From Streptomyces sp. NBC_01591 (lineage in GTDB: Bacteria > Actinomycetota > Actinomycetes > Streptomycetales > Streptomycetaceae): 64,000 nucleotides of DNA. Below, in pieces: positions 1 to 9,505 of this stretch (position 1 is its first letter; each line of letters opens with the position of its first letter). The notes under the pieces were generated by a model, which saw nothing but the letters and a program-made list of their open reading frames with translations, was not told the origin of the DNA and made no database searches. A program made the position numbers and the translations under genes. Where the stretch lies: contig NZ_CP109327.1 of NCBI RefSeq assembly GCF_035918155.1, forward strand, positions 1 to 64,000, given 5' to 3'.

Positions 1-182
1 GCTCCGCGAACACGACGCGCCGTCGCTACGCGACGGAAGACGACCACGCACTCCGTGTGGTCCGGGACTTCGTCCCGGGGATCCGGGCCACTCCGTGGCC
101 CTTGAGTCCAACTCCGCTGGACTCTGGCCCTGTTCGCTCCGCGATCAGGGCGACGGGCCGTGCTCCGCACGGCCCTGGGCTG
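1..182. repeat. Tandem hairpin array, telomere-like
   Basis: At least seven short inverted repeats follow one another almost without gaps. Clear ones are CCGTCGC/GCGACGG, CCGGGAC/GTCCCGG, GGGCCAC/GTGGCCC, GAGTCCA/TGGACTC and GGGCCGTGC/GCACGGCCC. Apex triplets on the plus strand are TAC, TTC or TCC, so the minus strand has GTA, GAA or GGA, all of the GNA type. The first bases look like the right arm of another hairpin, so the array probably continues beyond the window. No coding frame fits. Streptomyces telomeres are known for packed palindromes with compact loops, and the next gene is a helicase of a subterminal type. The telomere reading is inference; the hairpins are seen directly. Confidence 0.7.
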
Positions 183-300
183 GCTGCATGTGCGGGCGTC
201 AGGGCCTGGGTGTGCTCGGCTGCTTGATGGGGCATCTCTTTTCCGCTGACTCGTGGTCGGTTTCGGGAAGAGATCAGTCCGTCTTATGGAAGCAGAAAAA

Positions 301-2787
301 CTATGGAATCTTCGAGATGTCTGCGGGCCCCTCTTCGGAGACGTCGCGGGCGGTTCCGGACCGGTCCTCTCGGAGGATCTCGTCCATCAACTTGCCTTGA
401 TCTTCGGGTAGTTGACCTGCTTTCTGTTTGGTGCGGGTCTTGCACAGCCACGGGCCGATCATGACGCTTTCGCCGTCGGCCTCGATCCATTCTCTGGCCC
501 CTGGCGGGCGGCCGTGACGCTCTACGAAGGCGCGCAGCAGCAGCGCTGTCTGCTCGAAGGAACGGCGTTTCCTGGTACCGGATGTGACAGTTGTTCTCGG
601 CGTTTTCTTCAGCGGGACTTGATCGGCGGTCAGGCCGAGGCTGGTGAGAAGGTCGCGCTGGCCGGAGTTGAGATCGTGCCAGGTGGTGAACTGACGGTGC
701 AGCCAGCTGCCGGCCTTCACGCCGTCGATCACCGTGTCGCGGCGCAGCGTGGCCGGGTCGTGGCCTGGCTTCGATATGGCGCTTGATCAGGTGGTATTTG
801 CGGTGCCAGTCGGGGCCGTGCGGGAGCGTCCAGTGCGGGTCGAGGGCGGTGAGCTGGGCTTCGCGGCTGGGGGCGAGACGGCCTTTGCGGGCCAGGGACC
901 GCTGATCGACGAGGAACTGACCGCCCGGTTCCTGGGAAGGGATGGCGAGGTGGCCGTGTTCGGTGTGGAAGGCCTCAACGGTGGCCATATGCCCCTGCCA
1001 GGCGGCTTCGCTGTCGTCCCAGACCATGCCCAGGTCTTCGAGCTCGGCAATCCAGTCCTCGGCGAGAGAACCCTGGTGATAGGCGGTGCGTTGCCCGGTG
1101 ATGAACTGGCCGAGCCGGTAGCCGTAGGCATCCTCGTAGTCGGCCGGGACACGCAGGTGACCGTGCTCGGTGTGATAGCGGACGGCGGCCGCGAGTCCCG
1201 CGCGGCGGGGTGCGGACAGAACCGCACCAGCAGCGGGCCAGGCCAACAGGTCCATGGCCCGGGCGATATGCCCGGGGTCGAGCGTGAAGTCGAACCGGAA
1301 CCGGCGTGTGATCAGGGTGTGGGTGTTGGCGTCCAGGCGGCGCTTGGCGTTCTTGCGCGGGGCCCGGGCGGCAATCGACTGGTCATGATGCCGGAGCGCA
1401 GCGGTGACCAGCCACAGTGCCTCGTAGGGGGTGGAGAGGAGGTCGGTGGGGTCGGCGTCGGGTGGGGTGTAGGCGGGGATGACCAGGCTCGCCGTCTTGC
1501 GCTCGATGGTCGGGGGCTTACGCAGAGCGCGGCCGAGGCCGCCTGGACGATGCGGCGCACGCTCGCCGTACGGTCCGCGAACACGACCGCGTCCACGGCC
1601 GGCAGGTCCACTCCCTCGCCCAGGACCTGGGCATTGGTCAGCACGCCGCGGTCGGCATCGGCGAAGCCGGTGAGGATGGCGTGGCGCTGGTCGGGGGTGT
1701 GGGTGCCGTTGATCGACTGCACGAGAAGGTCGTCGGCCCATACGGGGCGTTGATTCCCAGGGAGGGCACGCAGCGTATGGGGAAACTGGCGGGCGAAGTC
1801 GGCGGCGTCCGCGACCTGCTGGAAGTACACGATCACATGCTTGAGGTGGTGCTCCGTCATGGCCCTGAGGACGGCCAGGTGCAGCGCCGTCGTGCGACGG
1901 GCACTCGGCGCGAACCCGGTGTGGGCGTCGCCGGAGTTGGTGAGGACGGTGCGCAGGTCGGTGCTGGTGATCGTGGGCACGAGGAGCTGGTAGTCGGCCA
2001 GGACGCCGTCCTCGATCGCGTCCGCGTGGGAGTAGGTGTGCAGGCGCGGGCCGAAGACCTTCGGATCGTCCATCGACGCGATCAGAGAGGGAGCCTCCCA
2101 GGCCGGGACGGTGGCCGCGGTCCGCTTCGGCTGGGGCCGTGTATCGGGGGCCTCGGTCAGGCGCGGAGCCTCCCACTCGTACGGGGTTGCGGTCATGTAG
2201 AGGCGGCGGTCGGCCAGGACACGCTGGTGGTCGTGGATCATCGTCCACTGCTTGTCCCAGCTCCCCGCCGTGCGGTGCGCCTCGTCCACGACCAGGAGGT
2301 CGAAGACAGGGGCAGCGAAGACGCTGTGCTGGGACTCCTCGATCCTGGAGAGGGAATCGAACGTGACGAACACCGTCGCCCGCTCACGCCGTTTCCTGCA
2401 CTGAGCAAGCCAGTACGCCAGGTACTCCCCCGAACCCGTACTCACCGCCCCCGCACCCGCCAGCACAGGATGCTTACGGGCATCGGAGGAAGAGACCGCC
2501 ATCAACGGCTCACGGCGCCCCTCCGCGCGGGCCGCGGCCGCCCACTGACCAATCAAATCCAGGCCCGGCACCGCCACCAGGAGATACCAGACATCGAGAG
2601 CTTCCGCAGTGCGCAGCGCGGTCAGGGTCTTCCCCGTCCCACACGCCGAGACAATATGCCCACGCGAACCCGGGCGCTTCAGATGCCGGGCTGCGCTGTC
2701 CACCGCCTGCTGCTGATCTGGGCGCAGCACACGACGTTCGGGGCGAACCGAGATGGGCGGGCCGTCGTAGTTGGGGTCGGTGGTCAT
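301..2787 (-). pseudogene. HA-domain DEAD/DEAH helicase (TtrA-like), two frameshifts
   Basis: The ATG at 2787 has GAGGA about eight bases upstream. The N-terminal half has helicase motif I (CGTGKT), motif II (VVDEAH, a DEAH box), motif III (TATP) and a C-terminal helicase core ending near IVQALGRAL. After it come helicase-associated (HA) repeats of the W..H...(E)F...HGHL type. The frame breaks twice. Near 1537-1545 the VQA/LGRAL junction is off by two bases. Near 766 one extra base separates HIEA from GHDPATLR. Restoring both gives one protein of about 825 residues. Streptomyces telomere-adjacent helicases (TtrA) have this kind of architecture, and this gene reads toward the hairpin array. 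Two sequencing errors could explain the breaks; otherwise it is a decaying gene. Confidence 0.8.
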
Positions 2788-2840
2788 CAAGTGGTTCCTC
2801 AAGGACACGGGAGGAGACGTTGAGGCTGGAGCGGCGGTGG

Positions 2841-3260
2841 TCAGCAGTACGGCCAGTGGATTCCTTGTCCGCGGCCTCTGATCGCACGCCATTCAGGGAC
2901 GGGGACCCGGCCGGCCGCGGCATAGATCCAGCCCTTTTGGTGGTAGACGCGGTTGAGGAGCGTGTCGAGGACGTGCCAGTCGGCGTGATGCCCGCAGGCA
3001 CTGCACCGGTTGGGGTTGAAGCTGCGGCCCCGCTGCCAGGCGGGGCGGTCGTGCAGTTGCGCCGCGATGTCTGCCGTGTCGCCGTCCGGTGCCGCCAGGA
3101 TGCGGCGTGCCATGGCGACGGCCTCGGGGAAGTCCGTGGTGGTGAACTCCTCGCCGCGCGGGCTGTATGACGGCAGCAGCCCGAACACCCACCACAGGGA
3201 GAAGGAGCACCGCTCGCACGGCGCCTCGTATGCCAGCACGTCTACCTGCAGCGAACTCAC
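2841..3260 (-). CDS. Cys-rich hypothetical protein upstream of helicase
   Basis: About 139 residues from a GTG at 3260 that is preceded by a strong AAGGAGG. Longer readings of the frame exist but lack such a site. The protein has a CxxC pair near the N-terminus (CERC) and a second cluster near the middle (CSACGHH), so a zinc ribbon is likely. It is rich in Trp and His. It ends 53 bases before the helicase start on the same strand, so the two are probably co-transcribed. I do not recognise the family. The pairing suggests a nucleic-acid-related accessory role, which is inference. Confidence 0.6.
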   Translation of the reverse strand: MSSLQVDVLAYEAPCERCSFSLWWVFGLLPSYSPRGEEFTTTDFPEAVAMARRILAAPDGDTADIAAQLHDRPAWQRGRSFNPNRCSACGHHADWHVLDTLLNRVYHQKGWIYAAAGRVPVPEWRAIRGRGQGIHWPYC

Positions 3261-3488
3261 CAGGCCGCACCTCCTTACACGGTGATCCTGGCACATCGTT
3301 TCTTGGCGCTGGGCGCGGTCTGGCAGGGGGGCAGGTAACTGGTAGAGAGTCCGTCCGGTAGCGCTCAAGTCCGGCGACAAGGGCGACGGCGGTGTCCGCT
3401 GCCTCTCGGCGCTGCGCTGGTTCGCGGGCGGTGTACATGTGGCCGAGGGGCAGAAGAGGGTGTCAGCCGTCGCGTCTTCGTCCACGAC

Positions 3489-3521
3489 AGGCGCCTCCGT
3501 CCCGTAAGGGAGGAGGCGCCT
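3489..3521. terminator. Hairpin terminator
   Basis: AGGCGCCTCC pairs perfectly with GGAGGCGCCT across a 13-base loop. It lies upstream of the helicase operon and probably ends transcription entering from outside. Confidence 0.55.
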
Positions 3522-4169
3522 TCTCGGATCAGAGGGTGTCGTCCATGGACGCTTTCCCGGTGCTCCAGCAGGTCGGACCAGAGCCAGCCGCTGCCTGAGC
3601 CATCAGGCCTGCAGCTCGGCCTCTGGCCGGCCTGCTTCGGACGGTTGCCCTCGTCCCTGCCAGAGGAAAAGGGCACACCAGTCCTGATTTATCTAGTGGC
3701 CAGTCTGCCGCCAAGCATGACTAGCCAGTCTTCTTCACCAGTGAGCCGACAAAACTCATGCGGTGAAACGCAGGGTCCTGGTCCTGTAAGGATCCTGCGA
3801 ACAACCCCGAGCATGAAGGTCTGGGTGACTCCTTGCACGCCTTGAACTGAGACGGGAGCTGACCCAACGTCGACTCGCCCCGGATTCCTGCTGGCCAGTG
3901 GCCGGACAGGAGTCAACTCGGGCTTGGATACGCGGTGGACCAATGTAGTTGGGGCCCGCGTGGGTGGCGTTGCGCCTGTCAGAGTAGGGCGTGGAATCGA
4001 GTCCTGCGCAGGCGGGAGCGCCAACTCCCGGTGGGGCTCGATCCGGCTGAGCCTGAAGTCCGCGTGGGGTGTCGCCAACGCCTTCGGACCGAAGGCCCAG
4101 TGAGCCGACATCAGCAAGTACGGCGGCGGTACGCCGCCGCCGTACGCGAGCTCATGAGGAGCCCACCCG
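3522..4169. other. No convincing gene
   Basis: About 650 bases between the terminator hairpin and the small membrane gene. Both strands have open frames, but their composition is that of GC-rich shadow frames. I see no family motif, start context or RNA structure worth naming. Confidence 0.5.
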
Positions 4170-4496
4170 GTGAAGCCCCCGCGTACCGACGAGGCGGCCA
4201 TGTCGTCCGTCGTACTGTCCGGCCGGACGCAGTCCGCGCCCGCAGTGATCACGCCTTCCCGTTTCGGGATGGCCCAGGCGATCGTGCTGGTCGCCTTTGT
4301 GACCGCGGCAGTTGTCCTCTGCCTGGCCGCGCACATGCCCGTGAACACCGTCTACGACGTCCTTCTACTTCTCGGCGGTGCCGGTTCCATCGGTGTCGCT
4401 GTTCTCCTCGCCGCAGGTGTCAGTGACCGGCGGCGAAGCGGGAACTTCCTGCGCCGGATCGTCACCGCGGTCCTGAACAACGGGTCGGGGAGCTGA
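4170..4496 (+). CDS. Small two-TM membrane protein paired with HTH gene
   Basis: A 108-residue protein from GTG at 4170, with GAGGAG eight bases upstream. ATG at 4200 is an alternative start. Two hydrophobic segments lie around residues 36-55 and 62-82, separated by a short polar turn. The C-terminus is basic (DRRRSGNFLRR). It ends six bases before an HTH gene on the same strand. The same layout, small membrane protein then HTH protein with a gap of a few bases, recurs at 57.9-56.9 kb on the other strand. Function unknown. Confidence 0.6.
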   Translation: MKPPRTDEAAMSSVVLSGRTQSAPAVITPSRFGMAQAIVLVAFVTAAVVLCLAAHMPVNTVYDVLLLLGGAGSIGVAVLLAAGVSDRRRSGNFLRRIVTAVLNNGSGS

Positions 4497-4502
4497 GGCG
4501 GC

Positions 4503-5279
4503 ATGGCGCGACCTGAGAACCCGATCGACTACACGGTTCCGGAGGTGGGCATGCTGGCCAAGTACCTCCGGGACCTGCGCAGCCAGTCCGGGATGACCTT
4601 CCGTGACCTGGCCGGCATCACCCCCACCTCGTCGGAGTCGGCACTGAAGCGGGCCGTGAAGGGCGGCTCGCGTCCTCCCAAGCAGGTCGTGGTCATCGAG
4701 CTCGTCGAGGTCACTGACGGCGATCTCGGCCACGCCCTGAAGCTTCTCGCCGGGGCCGAGAAGGCCGCGGCCGAGGCGAGGCGCGAGGCGAGGCGCTCCA
4801 CGGTTCTGCCGAAGCCTGGCCTCGCGTGCACCCGGGCCGAACTGGGGCAGGCGATGCGCGATGCGTACAACGCGGCGGCACGACCGACGCTGGACGAAAT
4901 GGTGGACCGTGCGGGCCTGGCCCTTCCCCGCAGCACGGCCCACCTCATCGTCAAAGCCCGCAACGTGCCCCGGGATGTGCGCACGTACCTGGCGTTCCTG
5001 CACGGCATCGGTGTGCAGGAGGCCGAACTGCATCCCTGGATCAAGGCCTGGGTCAGGGTTGTGGGCTGGGGAGCCGGGGTGCTCGAGCAGAAGGTGCTCG
5101 GTAGGCCGCACACCCGCTTCGAGTCAGTCTTCGATCAGTGGGTCCGTGGCCTTCTGCGCAGCCCCAGCCTGATGGCACGCCTGCATCCTGGAGCGATCGC
5201 CGACAGACCCGACGTTCTGGTGGAGCTCGTCGGCCGCCGCTTCGTCAATGGATTCGAGGAACTGGACATCGCCGCCTGA
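4503..5279 (+). CDS. HTH regulator-like protein with two helical repeats
   Basis: 258 residues. It opens like a Streptomyces HTH family (ARPENPIDYTVPE), followed by a predicted XRE-type helix-turn-helix around residues 18-60 (LRDLRSQSGMTFRDLAG). A second, similar block lies around residues 100-165. The middle is Ala/Glu/Arg-rich and probably helical. The spacing to the upstream membrane protein implies one operon, and a strong hairpin follows. Likely DNA-binding. Partner and signal are unknown. Confidence 0.6.
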   Translation: MARPENPIDYTVPEVGMLAKYLRDLRSQSGMTFRDLAGITPTSSESALKRAVKGGSRPPKQVVVIELVEVTDGDLGHALKLLAGAEKAAAEARREARRSTVLPKPGLACTRAELGQAMRDAYNAAARPTLDEMVDRAGLALPRSTAHLIVKARNVPRDVRTYLAFLHGIGVQEAELHPWIKAWVRVVGWGAGVLEQKVLGRPHTRFESVFDQWVRGLLRSPSLMARLHPGAIADRPDVLVELVGRRFVNGFEELDIAA

Positions 5280-5289
5280 CCTCGATGAG

Positions 5290-5321
5290 GCTGGGGTGAT
5301 CGAGGGATCGGTCACCCCAGC
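5290..5321 (+). terminator. Terminator after HTH gene
   Basis: GCTGGGGTGA pairs with TCACCCCAGC over a 12-base loop, starting about 10 bases after the HTH stop codon. Confidence 0.65.
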
Positions 5322-5348
5322 ACGAGCGGCGGGCGAGGGACACCCGGG

Positions 5349-5597
5349 AAGATCGAGGCGCTGGTCAGCGGGCATGGTGAGCTAACCCGGACACCGTGGT
5401 TCCCCTCTCGTGCCAGTGAGCATCTGATGATCGCCTACGAGGAACCCGAGATCGATCCGCGGTGGACCGAGACGTTCGAGGTCGTCGAGGGCGCTGCACA
5501 CGGGCGGGTGCTGCGACTGCTCGAACACACCGCGCCGGAAGAGAAGCTGGCCGGCTGGTCACTGCCGGCGATCCACAGGACCGGGCCGGGTGTATGG
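5349..5597 (+). pseudogene. Gene remnant, unknown family
   Basis: An open frame with protein-like composition (KIEALVSGHGEL, TPWFP, then an acidic stretch from ATG at 5427). It has no clear start or ribosome site and runs into the tail of the convergent helicase, where the protein-like character stops. Probably a truncated gene. I cannot name it. Confidence 0.3.
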
Positions 5598-5599
5598 GA

Positions 5600-8020
5600 T
5601 CAGTGTGCTCGTCCGGCGGCTCCGCCGTGGGTGCGTCGGTTCCGATGTTGCCCCGCCGACGGAATGCGGGGCCTGGGCAGGGCGGCTGGGGCATCGTCGC
5701 ACCGGAGTCCAGGAAGCCATTCCATGCCGAGCGCCTCAACGGATTCGGTCTCTTCACGGCTGAGGCGGGCCGCGCCGGCCAAGTCGCGCAAGTCGGTGAT
5801 CCACTGACCCAGCGGGAAGCAGGAACTGCCGTGGGTGTCGGTGTAGTCAACGGGGACGCGCAGATGCTGGTAGCGGCGGAAGAAGCGCCGGGCGGCGCGC
5901 AGTCCGTGGGCGTGCGTGGCGCTCTGGCTGCCGAGGGGACGGCACAGGGCAAGGGTGAGGGGGCCGCGCTGCAGCGGCAGAGCGGCCAGGAGTGTCTGCT
6001 GTGCTTTGGCGAGAGTAGGGAAGGCATCGATCTGCTCGTCTAGCCAGCGAGTGAGGTCGTCCGCGTCGGCGGGGAGCGGGCCCGGGTAGAGAGACAGGTC
6101 CGTGTCGGCCTCGCGGGCACGCGTGTACATGCGCTGCCACGCCGCGTGCCAGGCGGGGTTCCACCAGCGGTCGATGTCCTTCAGGGCGCGGGCGTAGGGG
6201 GCGGGCAGGGTGCTGTCGGCGGCCAGGCGGCGCTGCTCGGCAAGCCAGGCGCCCAGTGGTCGACCCTGATAGGTCTCATCCGGTTCCGGGAGCAGATGGC
6301 CGTGGGCACGGGCGTAGTCCTGGGCAACGGGGAGGAGGTTTTCGGTGCTGTCTTCGGTGTGGGCCCAGGGCATGGTGCAGGTGACCAGGGCGGCGACTCG
6401 GGCTGCGGAGAGGTGTCCGGCGGCCTTGAGAGCGCGCTGGTACCCCAGCCAGCAGCCGAGGTGGAACCCGTCATCGGTGATGTGGTTGCTGGGCACGTTC
6501 AGATGGCCGTGGGTGTCGAAGAATGCCTGCGCGCAGGCCATCCCGTTCTCCCAGACATCGGGTTCGGGCTCCATGATCCGCAGCATCAGGTGCGGGGCGA
6601 TCTCCGTTGCGCGTGCCGGGTGAATGGCGAGGGCCGGTGCGGGCGGTAGCAGCCGGGCGCCGTTGATCGGCAGGCGGTGGAAGTAGTGCTCGTCGTACGC
6701 CTTGAGCGCGATCATGACCTGGTGCAGGAGGTGGTACGGGGTCCCGAACGTTGCTGCCTCGGGGCGCTGCCCGGGGCCGAAGAGCACCGGGATGACCAGT
6801 GTGGAGATCTTGTTCATACCAGGGCCGATGCGCAGAGCGCGGCCGATCGCCTGGACGATGTCGATGGTGGACTGTTTGGGGTCGGCGAAGAGCACGGAGT
6901 CGGCCAGCGGGAAGTCGACACCTTCGACACATAGGCGGACGTTGCACAGCACGCTCAGCTCCGCGAGAGTGCTGGCGTGCTGGTCTTGCGGAGGCTGGGC
7001 AAACCGGGTCAGGTGCTCTCGCCGCTCTGAACGGCTGTTACGGGAATGGATGCTGGCGACCCATAGGCCGTGGGCGTGGCCGCCGGGGATGGCTGCGGCG
7101 GTCTCGGGCAGGGTTTCGGCGAAGGCATCGCTTTGCGCGATGCTGCGGCTGAAGACGACCGTGCGGCGGATGCTGTGTTCCTCGCGCGCTCTGAGCAGGG
7201 CCAGCTGGGCCGCCGCTACCCGCATGGCATCGGTCTGGGGCGTGCGGCTGGCCCCCTTGCCGGCGGTCAAGAGGGTGCGCAGGTGCGGGTCGTGGATCTC
7301 GGGGGCGGCGATGCGGTAGTCGGCCAGGCGTCCCTCATGGATGGCCTCGGCCAGCGAGTAGCGGTAGGCGACAGGTCCGTAGAGGGAGACGTCGTCCATG
7401 GAGGCGATCGGTTCGGTGACGATGTCTCGGTTGACGTCCCAGATGCGGGGCGTGGCGGTGAGGTAGAGGCGGTGGCGGGCGGGGATGGCGTCGTTGTCGT
7501 GGATGACGGCCCACGGTTTGCCGCGGGCGCCGGCGGTACGGTGGGCTTCGTCCACGACCGCGATGTCCCAGCGCGGCAGCAGATGGCGCTGGTGAGCTTC
7601 GACGAGCTTGGGCAGCGAGGCGTAGGTGGCGAAGGCACTGACGGGACCGTCTGCACCGCGTACGACGGCAGCCAGCCGGGCGGGGTCGCTGGTCATGGTG
7701 AGCACGCCGCTCAGGATGGGCTCACTGGTCTGTGTGTCGGAGCACAGGCCCAGGAAGTGGCCCGGCCGGCCGGAGGTGTGCCAGACGCGGGCGGTCTGGT
7801 TGAGCAGTTCCAGGGTCGGCATCACGGTCAGGCTGCGGCTGTCGGAGGTGAGCTCGTGGGCGATGTGGACGGCGAGGTGGGTCTTTCCGGTGCCGCACGG
7901 CATGATCACCTGCTGGCGTTCGTATCCCATAGCGAAGGCGTTGAGGACGCAGTCGGCCGCGGCGCGCTGGCGTGTCCACAGTTCGCTGGGCAGGCGTTTG
8001 GCGGGCTGGTCGTGCAGCAC
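5600..8020 (-). CDS. DEAD/DEAH helicase with HA repeats
   Basis: About 806 residues from GTG at 8020 (GGAG seven bases upstream); an in-frame start at 8095 is possible. Motif I is MPCGTGKTHL, motif II AVVDEAH, motif III LTATP, and motif VI ends VQAIGRALR. The C-terminal third holds helicase-associated repeats (FFDTHGHLNVPSNH, DYARAHGHLLPE, FRRYQHLRVP) with the usual W and H spacing. It is intact, unlike the related helicase at 0.3-2.8 kb. The last ~40 residues after GMEW look unrelated to the repeat, so the 3' end may be a junction with foreign sequence. Likely an ATP-dependent DNA translocase or helicase. Confidence 0.8.
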   Translation of the reverse strand: MLHDQPAKRLPSELWTRQRAAADCVLNAFAMGYERQQVIMPCGTGKTHLAVHIAHELTSDSRSLTVMPTLELLNQTARVWHTSGRPGHFLGLCSDTQTSEPILSGVLTMTSDPARLAAVVRGADGPVSAFATYASLPKLVEAHQRHLLPRWDIAVVDEAHRTAGARGKPWAVIHDNDAIPARHRLYLTATPRIWDVNRDIVTEPIASMDDVSLYGPVAYRYSLAEAIHEGRLADYRIAAPEIHDPHLRTLLTAGKGASRTPQTDAMRVAAAQLALLRAREEHSIRRTVVFSRSIAQSDAFAETLPETAAAIPGGHAHGLWVASIHSRNSRSERREHLTRFAQPPQDQHASTLAELSVLCNVRLCVEGVDFPLADSVLFADPKQSTIDIVQAIGRALRIGPGMNKISTLVIPVLFGPGQRPEAATFGTPYHLLHQVMIALKAYDEHYFHRLPINGARLLPPAPALAIHPARATEIAPHLMLRIMEPEPDVWENGMACAQAFFDTHGHLNVPSNHITDDGFHLGCWLGYQRALKAAGHLSAARVAALVTCTMPWAHTEDSTENLLPVAQDYARAHGHLLPEPDETYQGRPLGAWLAEQRRLAADSTLPAPYARALKDIDRWWNPAWHAAWQRMYTRAREADTDLSLYPGPLPADADDLTRWLDEQIDAFPTLAKAQQTLLAALPLQRGPLTLALCRPLGSQSATHAHGLRAARRFFRRYQHLRVPVDYTDTHGSSCFPLGQWITDLRDLAGAARLSREETESVEALGMEWLPGLRCDDAPAALPRPRIPSAGQHRNRRTHGGAAGRAH

Positions 8021-8307
8021 AAGACGGCTCCGGCGCAAGGGCAGGTGACGGGTTTCTAAGGGGCAGGATGCGGACGAGCCCGCGGCGCAGGGCACTCACC
8101 CCGGCCTGTCTCACCCGTTGGGGTGAACGCCCCGGGCCCTCTGGGTCCTCACCGTGGTAGGGAGCGGAGTGCGGTGGAGATCCGGTTCATTGCGGGCGTG
8201 GCGTCCTGGGCAGGACAGCCGGTGCGGGAGGCGCGATGTACGGCGGGCGGCAAGCATCGTGATTGGACGGTTGCCGGGCCGCCTGGGCAAAGGGGTTGGG
8301 GAATACG

Positions 8308-9336
8308 GTGTGGAGCAGAAGTCTGCCGCGGCGGCCGGTCCGCTTCGTGGCCAACGAGTCGAACTGTTCGTTCTTGTGGCGGGTGGCCGGGGCACAGGGG
8401 GTGGAGGTCGGCTTCCTGCTCGCCGAACTCGGCGACGGGCCGCCGGGCCAGGAGGCCCTTCAGCCATATCTGGCCGAGGTGTTCCTCAGCGGTGCGGCGG
8501 CAGACCGGCTCGCGGAGATGCTCGGGGTGCCGTCCGCGCGGCTTCGGTGGGCCCTGCCGCATCTGCGCGAGGCACATCTTCTGCCGGGTGGGCAGGCGCG
8601 GTGGGAGTGGCCGTGGCAGCCGCTGGCGCACTATCTCGTGCCGGCTTGCGGACTGTGTACGGCGGCACGGGGCGCCGGCCTTGGTGGGGTGTGGCTCGTC
8701 TGGCCGGAGCGGTGGCGGATCTGCGAGCGGCACGGCCGGTTCACGCACGTGCGTCAGAGGAATGGGGCGGGAGTGGATCTGGCGCCGCTGCCGGAGTCGG
8801 TCGACGCCCACCGTCGGCGGGGCCGGCTTGAGCGGCGGTTCGGGCCGGCCGGAGGGTTCCTGGTCTCGGACGCCTTCGCCCTTACTGGGTGGTGGTGGCG
8901 CCGCGCCCCTCTCACCCGGCGGTGGACCGGGCGGGCCGGGCGGGCGGGACTGCAGCCCGAAGTCGTCGAGACGGCATGGCTGTTGGTGTATCCGGAGGTG
9001 CTGCAGGTAGCCCGGGCGCTGCTGCGCTACGAGCAGCAACGCGCCGCTCTGCCCGGCGGGCCCTGGGCTGCGGCCGAGTCCCGTCTGGTGGCCGAGCTGT
9101 CCCAGCTGGCGGATGCGCTCGAACTGCCGCCGGGCAGGTGGCAGGTCCCGGTGGCGGAGTGGCTCGCCCGGCATCAGCGGTGCGCGCCGGCCACCAGGGA
9201 TGACGAGTGCGGCGGGCGCCGCCGTGGCCGGAGGCCGGTCACAGCGCTGATCCACCGCGACGACGAGCACCGGGCGCCGCTGGAGAACCTCTGCTGCCTG
9301 CCCTGGGACTGGAGTGACTCGTTCACCGTCGTATGA
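8308..9336 (+). CDS. TniQ-family target-selection protein (first copy)
   Basis: 342 residues from GTG at 8308, chosen because conserved TniQ-like sequence begins just after it (LPRRPVRFVANES). The N-terminal part matches the TniQ pattern that ends in SFLWRVA. Midway is a zinc-binding arrangement, CGLC, then W..W.ICERHG. TniQ/TnsD proteins choose target sites and recruit the TniB/TnsC ATPase in Tn7- and Tn5053-like elements. It is first in a run of transposition genes on one strand, and the module ends with another TniQ at 19.4 kb. Confidence 0.7.
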   Translation: MWSRSLPRRPVRFVANESNCSFLWRVAGAQGVEVGFLLAELGDGPPGQEALQPYLAEVFLSGAAADRLAEMLGVPSARLRWALPHLREAHLLPGGQARWEWPWQPLAHYLVPACGLCTAARGAGLGGVWLVWPERWRICERHGRFTHVRQRNGAGVDLAPLPESVDAHRRRGRLERRFGPAGGFLVSDAFALTGWWWRRAPLTRRWTGRAGRAGLQPEVVETAWLLVYPEVLQVARALLRYEQQRAALPGGPWAAAESRLVAELSQLADALELPPGRWQVPVAEWLARHQRCAPATRDDECGGRRRGRRPVTALIHRDDEHRAPLENLCCLPWDWSDSFTVV

Positions 9337-9505
9337 GCTCCCGCCCACAGCGGCACGCCCCGTCTGGTTTCGCACACGTATCTGCCCTGTTCCCTCGATC
9401 GTGGGGTGGAGCCGGGTGCGGCTGCGCATGCCCCATCCGTACGTGGATGCTGGAGCAGGGGCACGCACGGTGCGGCCCACGACAACAGCCAAGGGGGCGG
9501 CGGAC

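Noticed and set aside
6146..8059. Plus-strand frames opposite the second helicase
   Set aside because: Shadow frames; helicase motifs are all on the minus strand.
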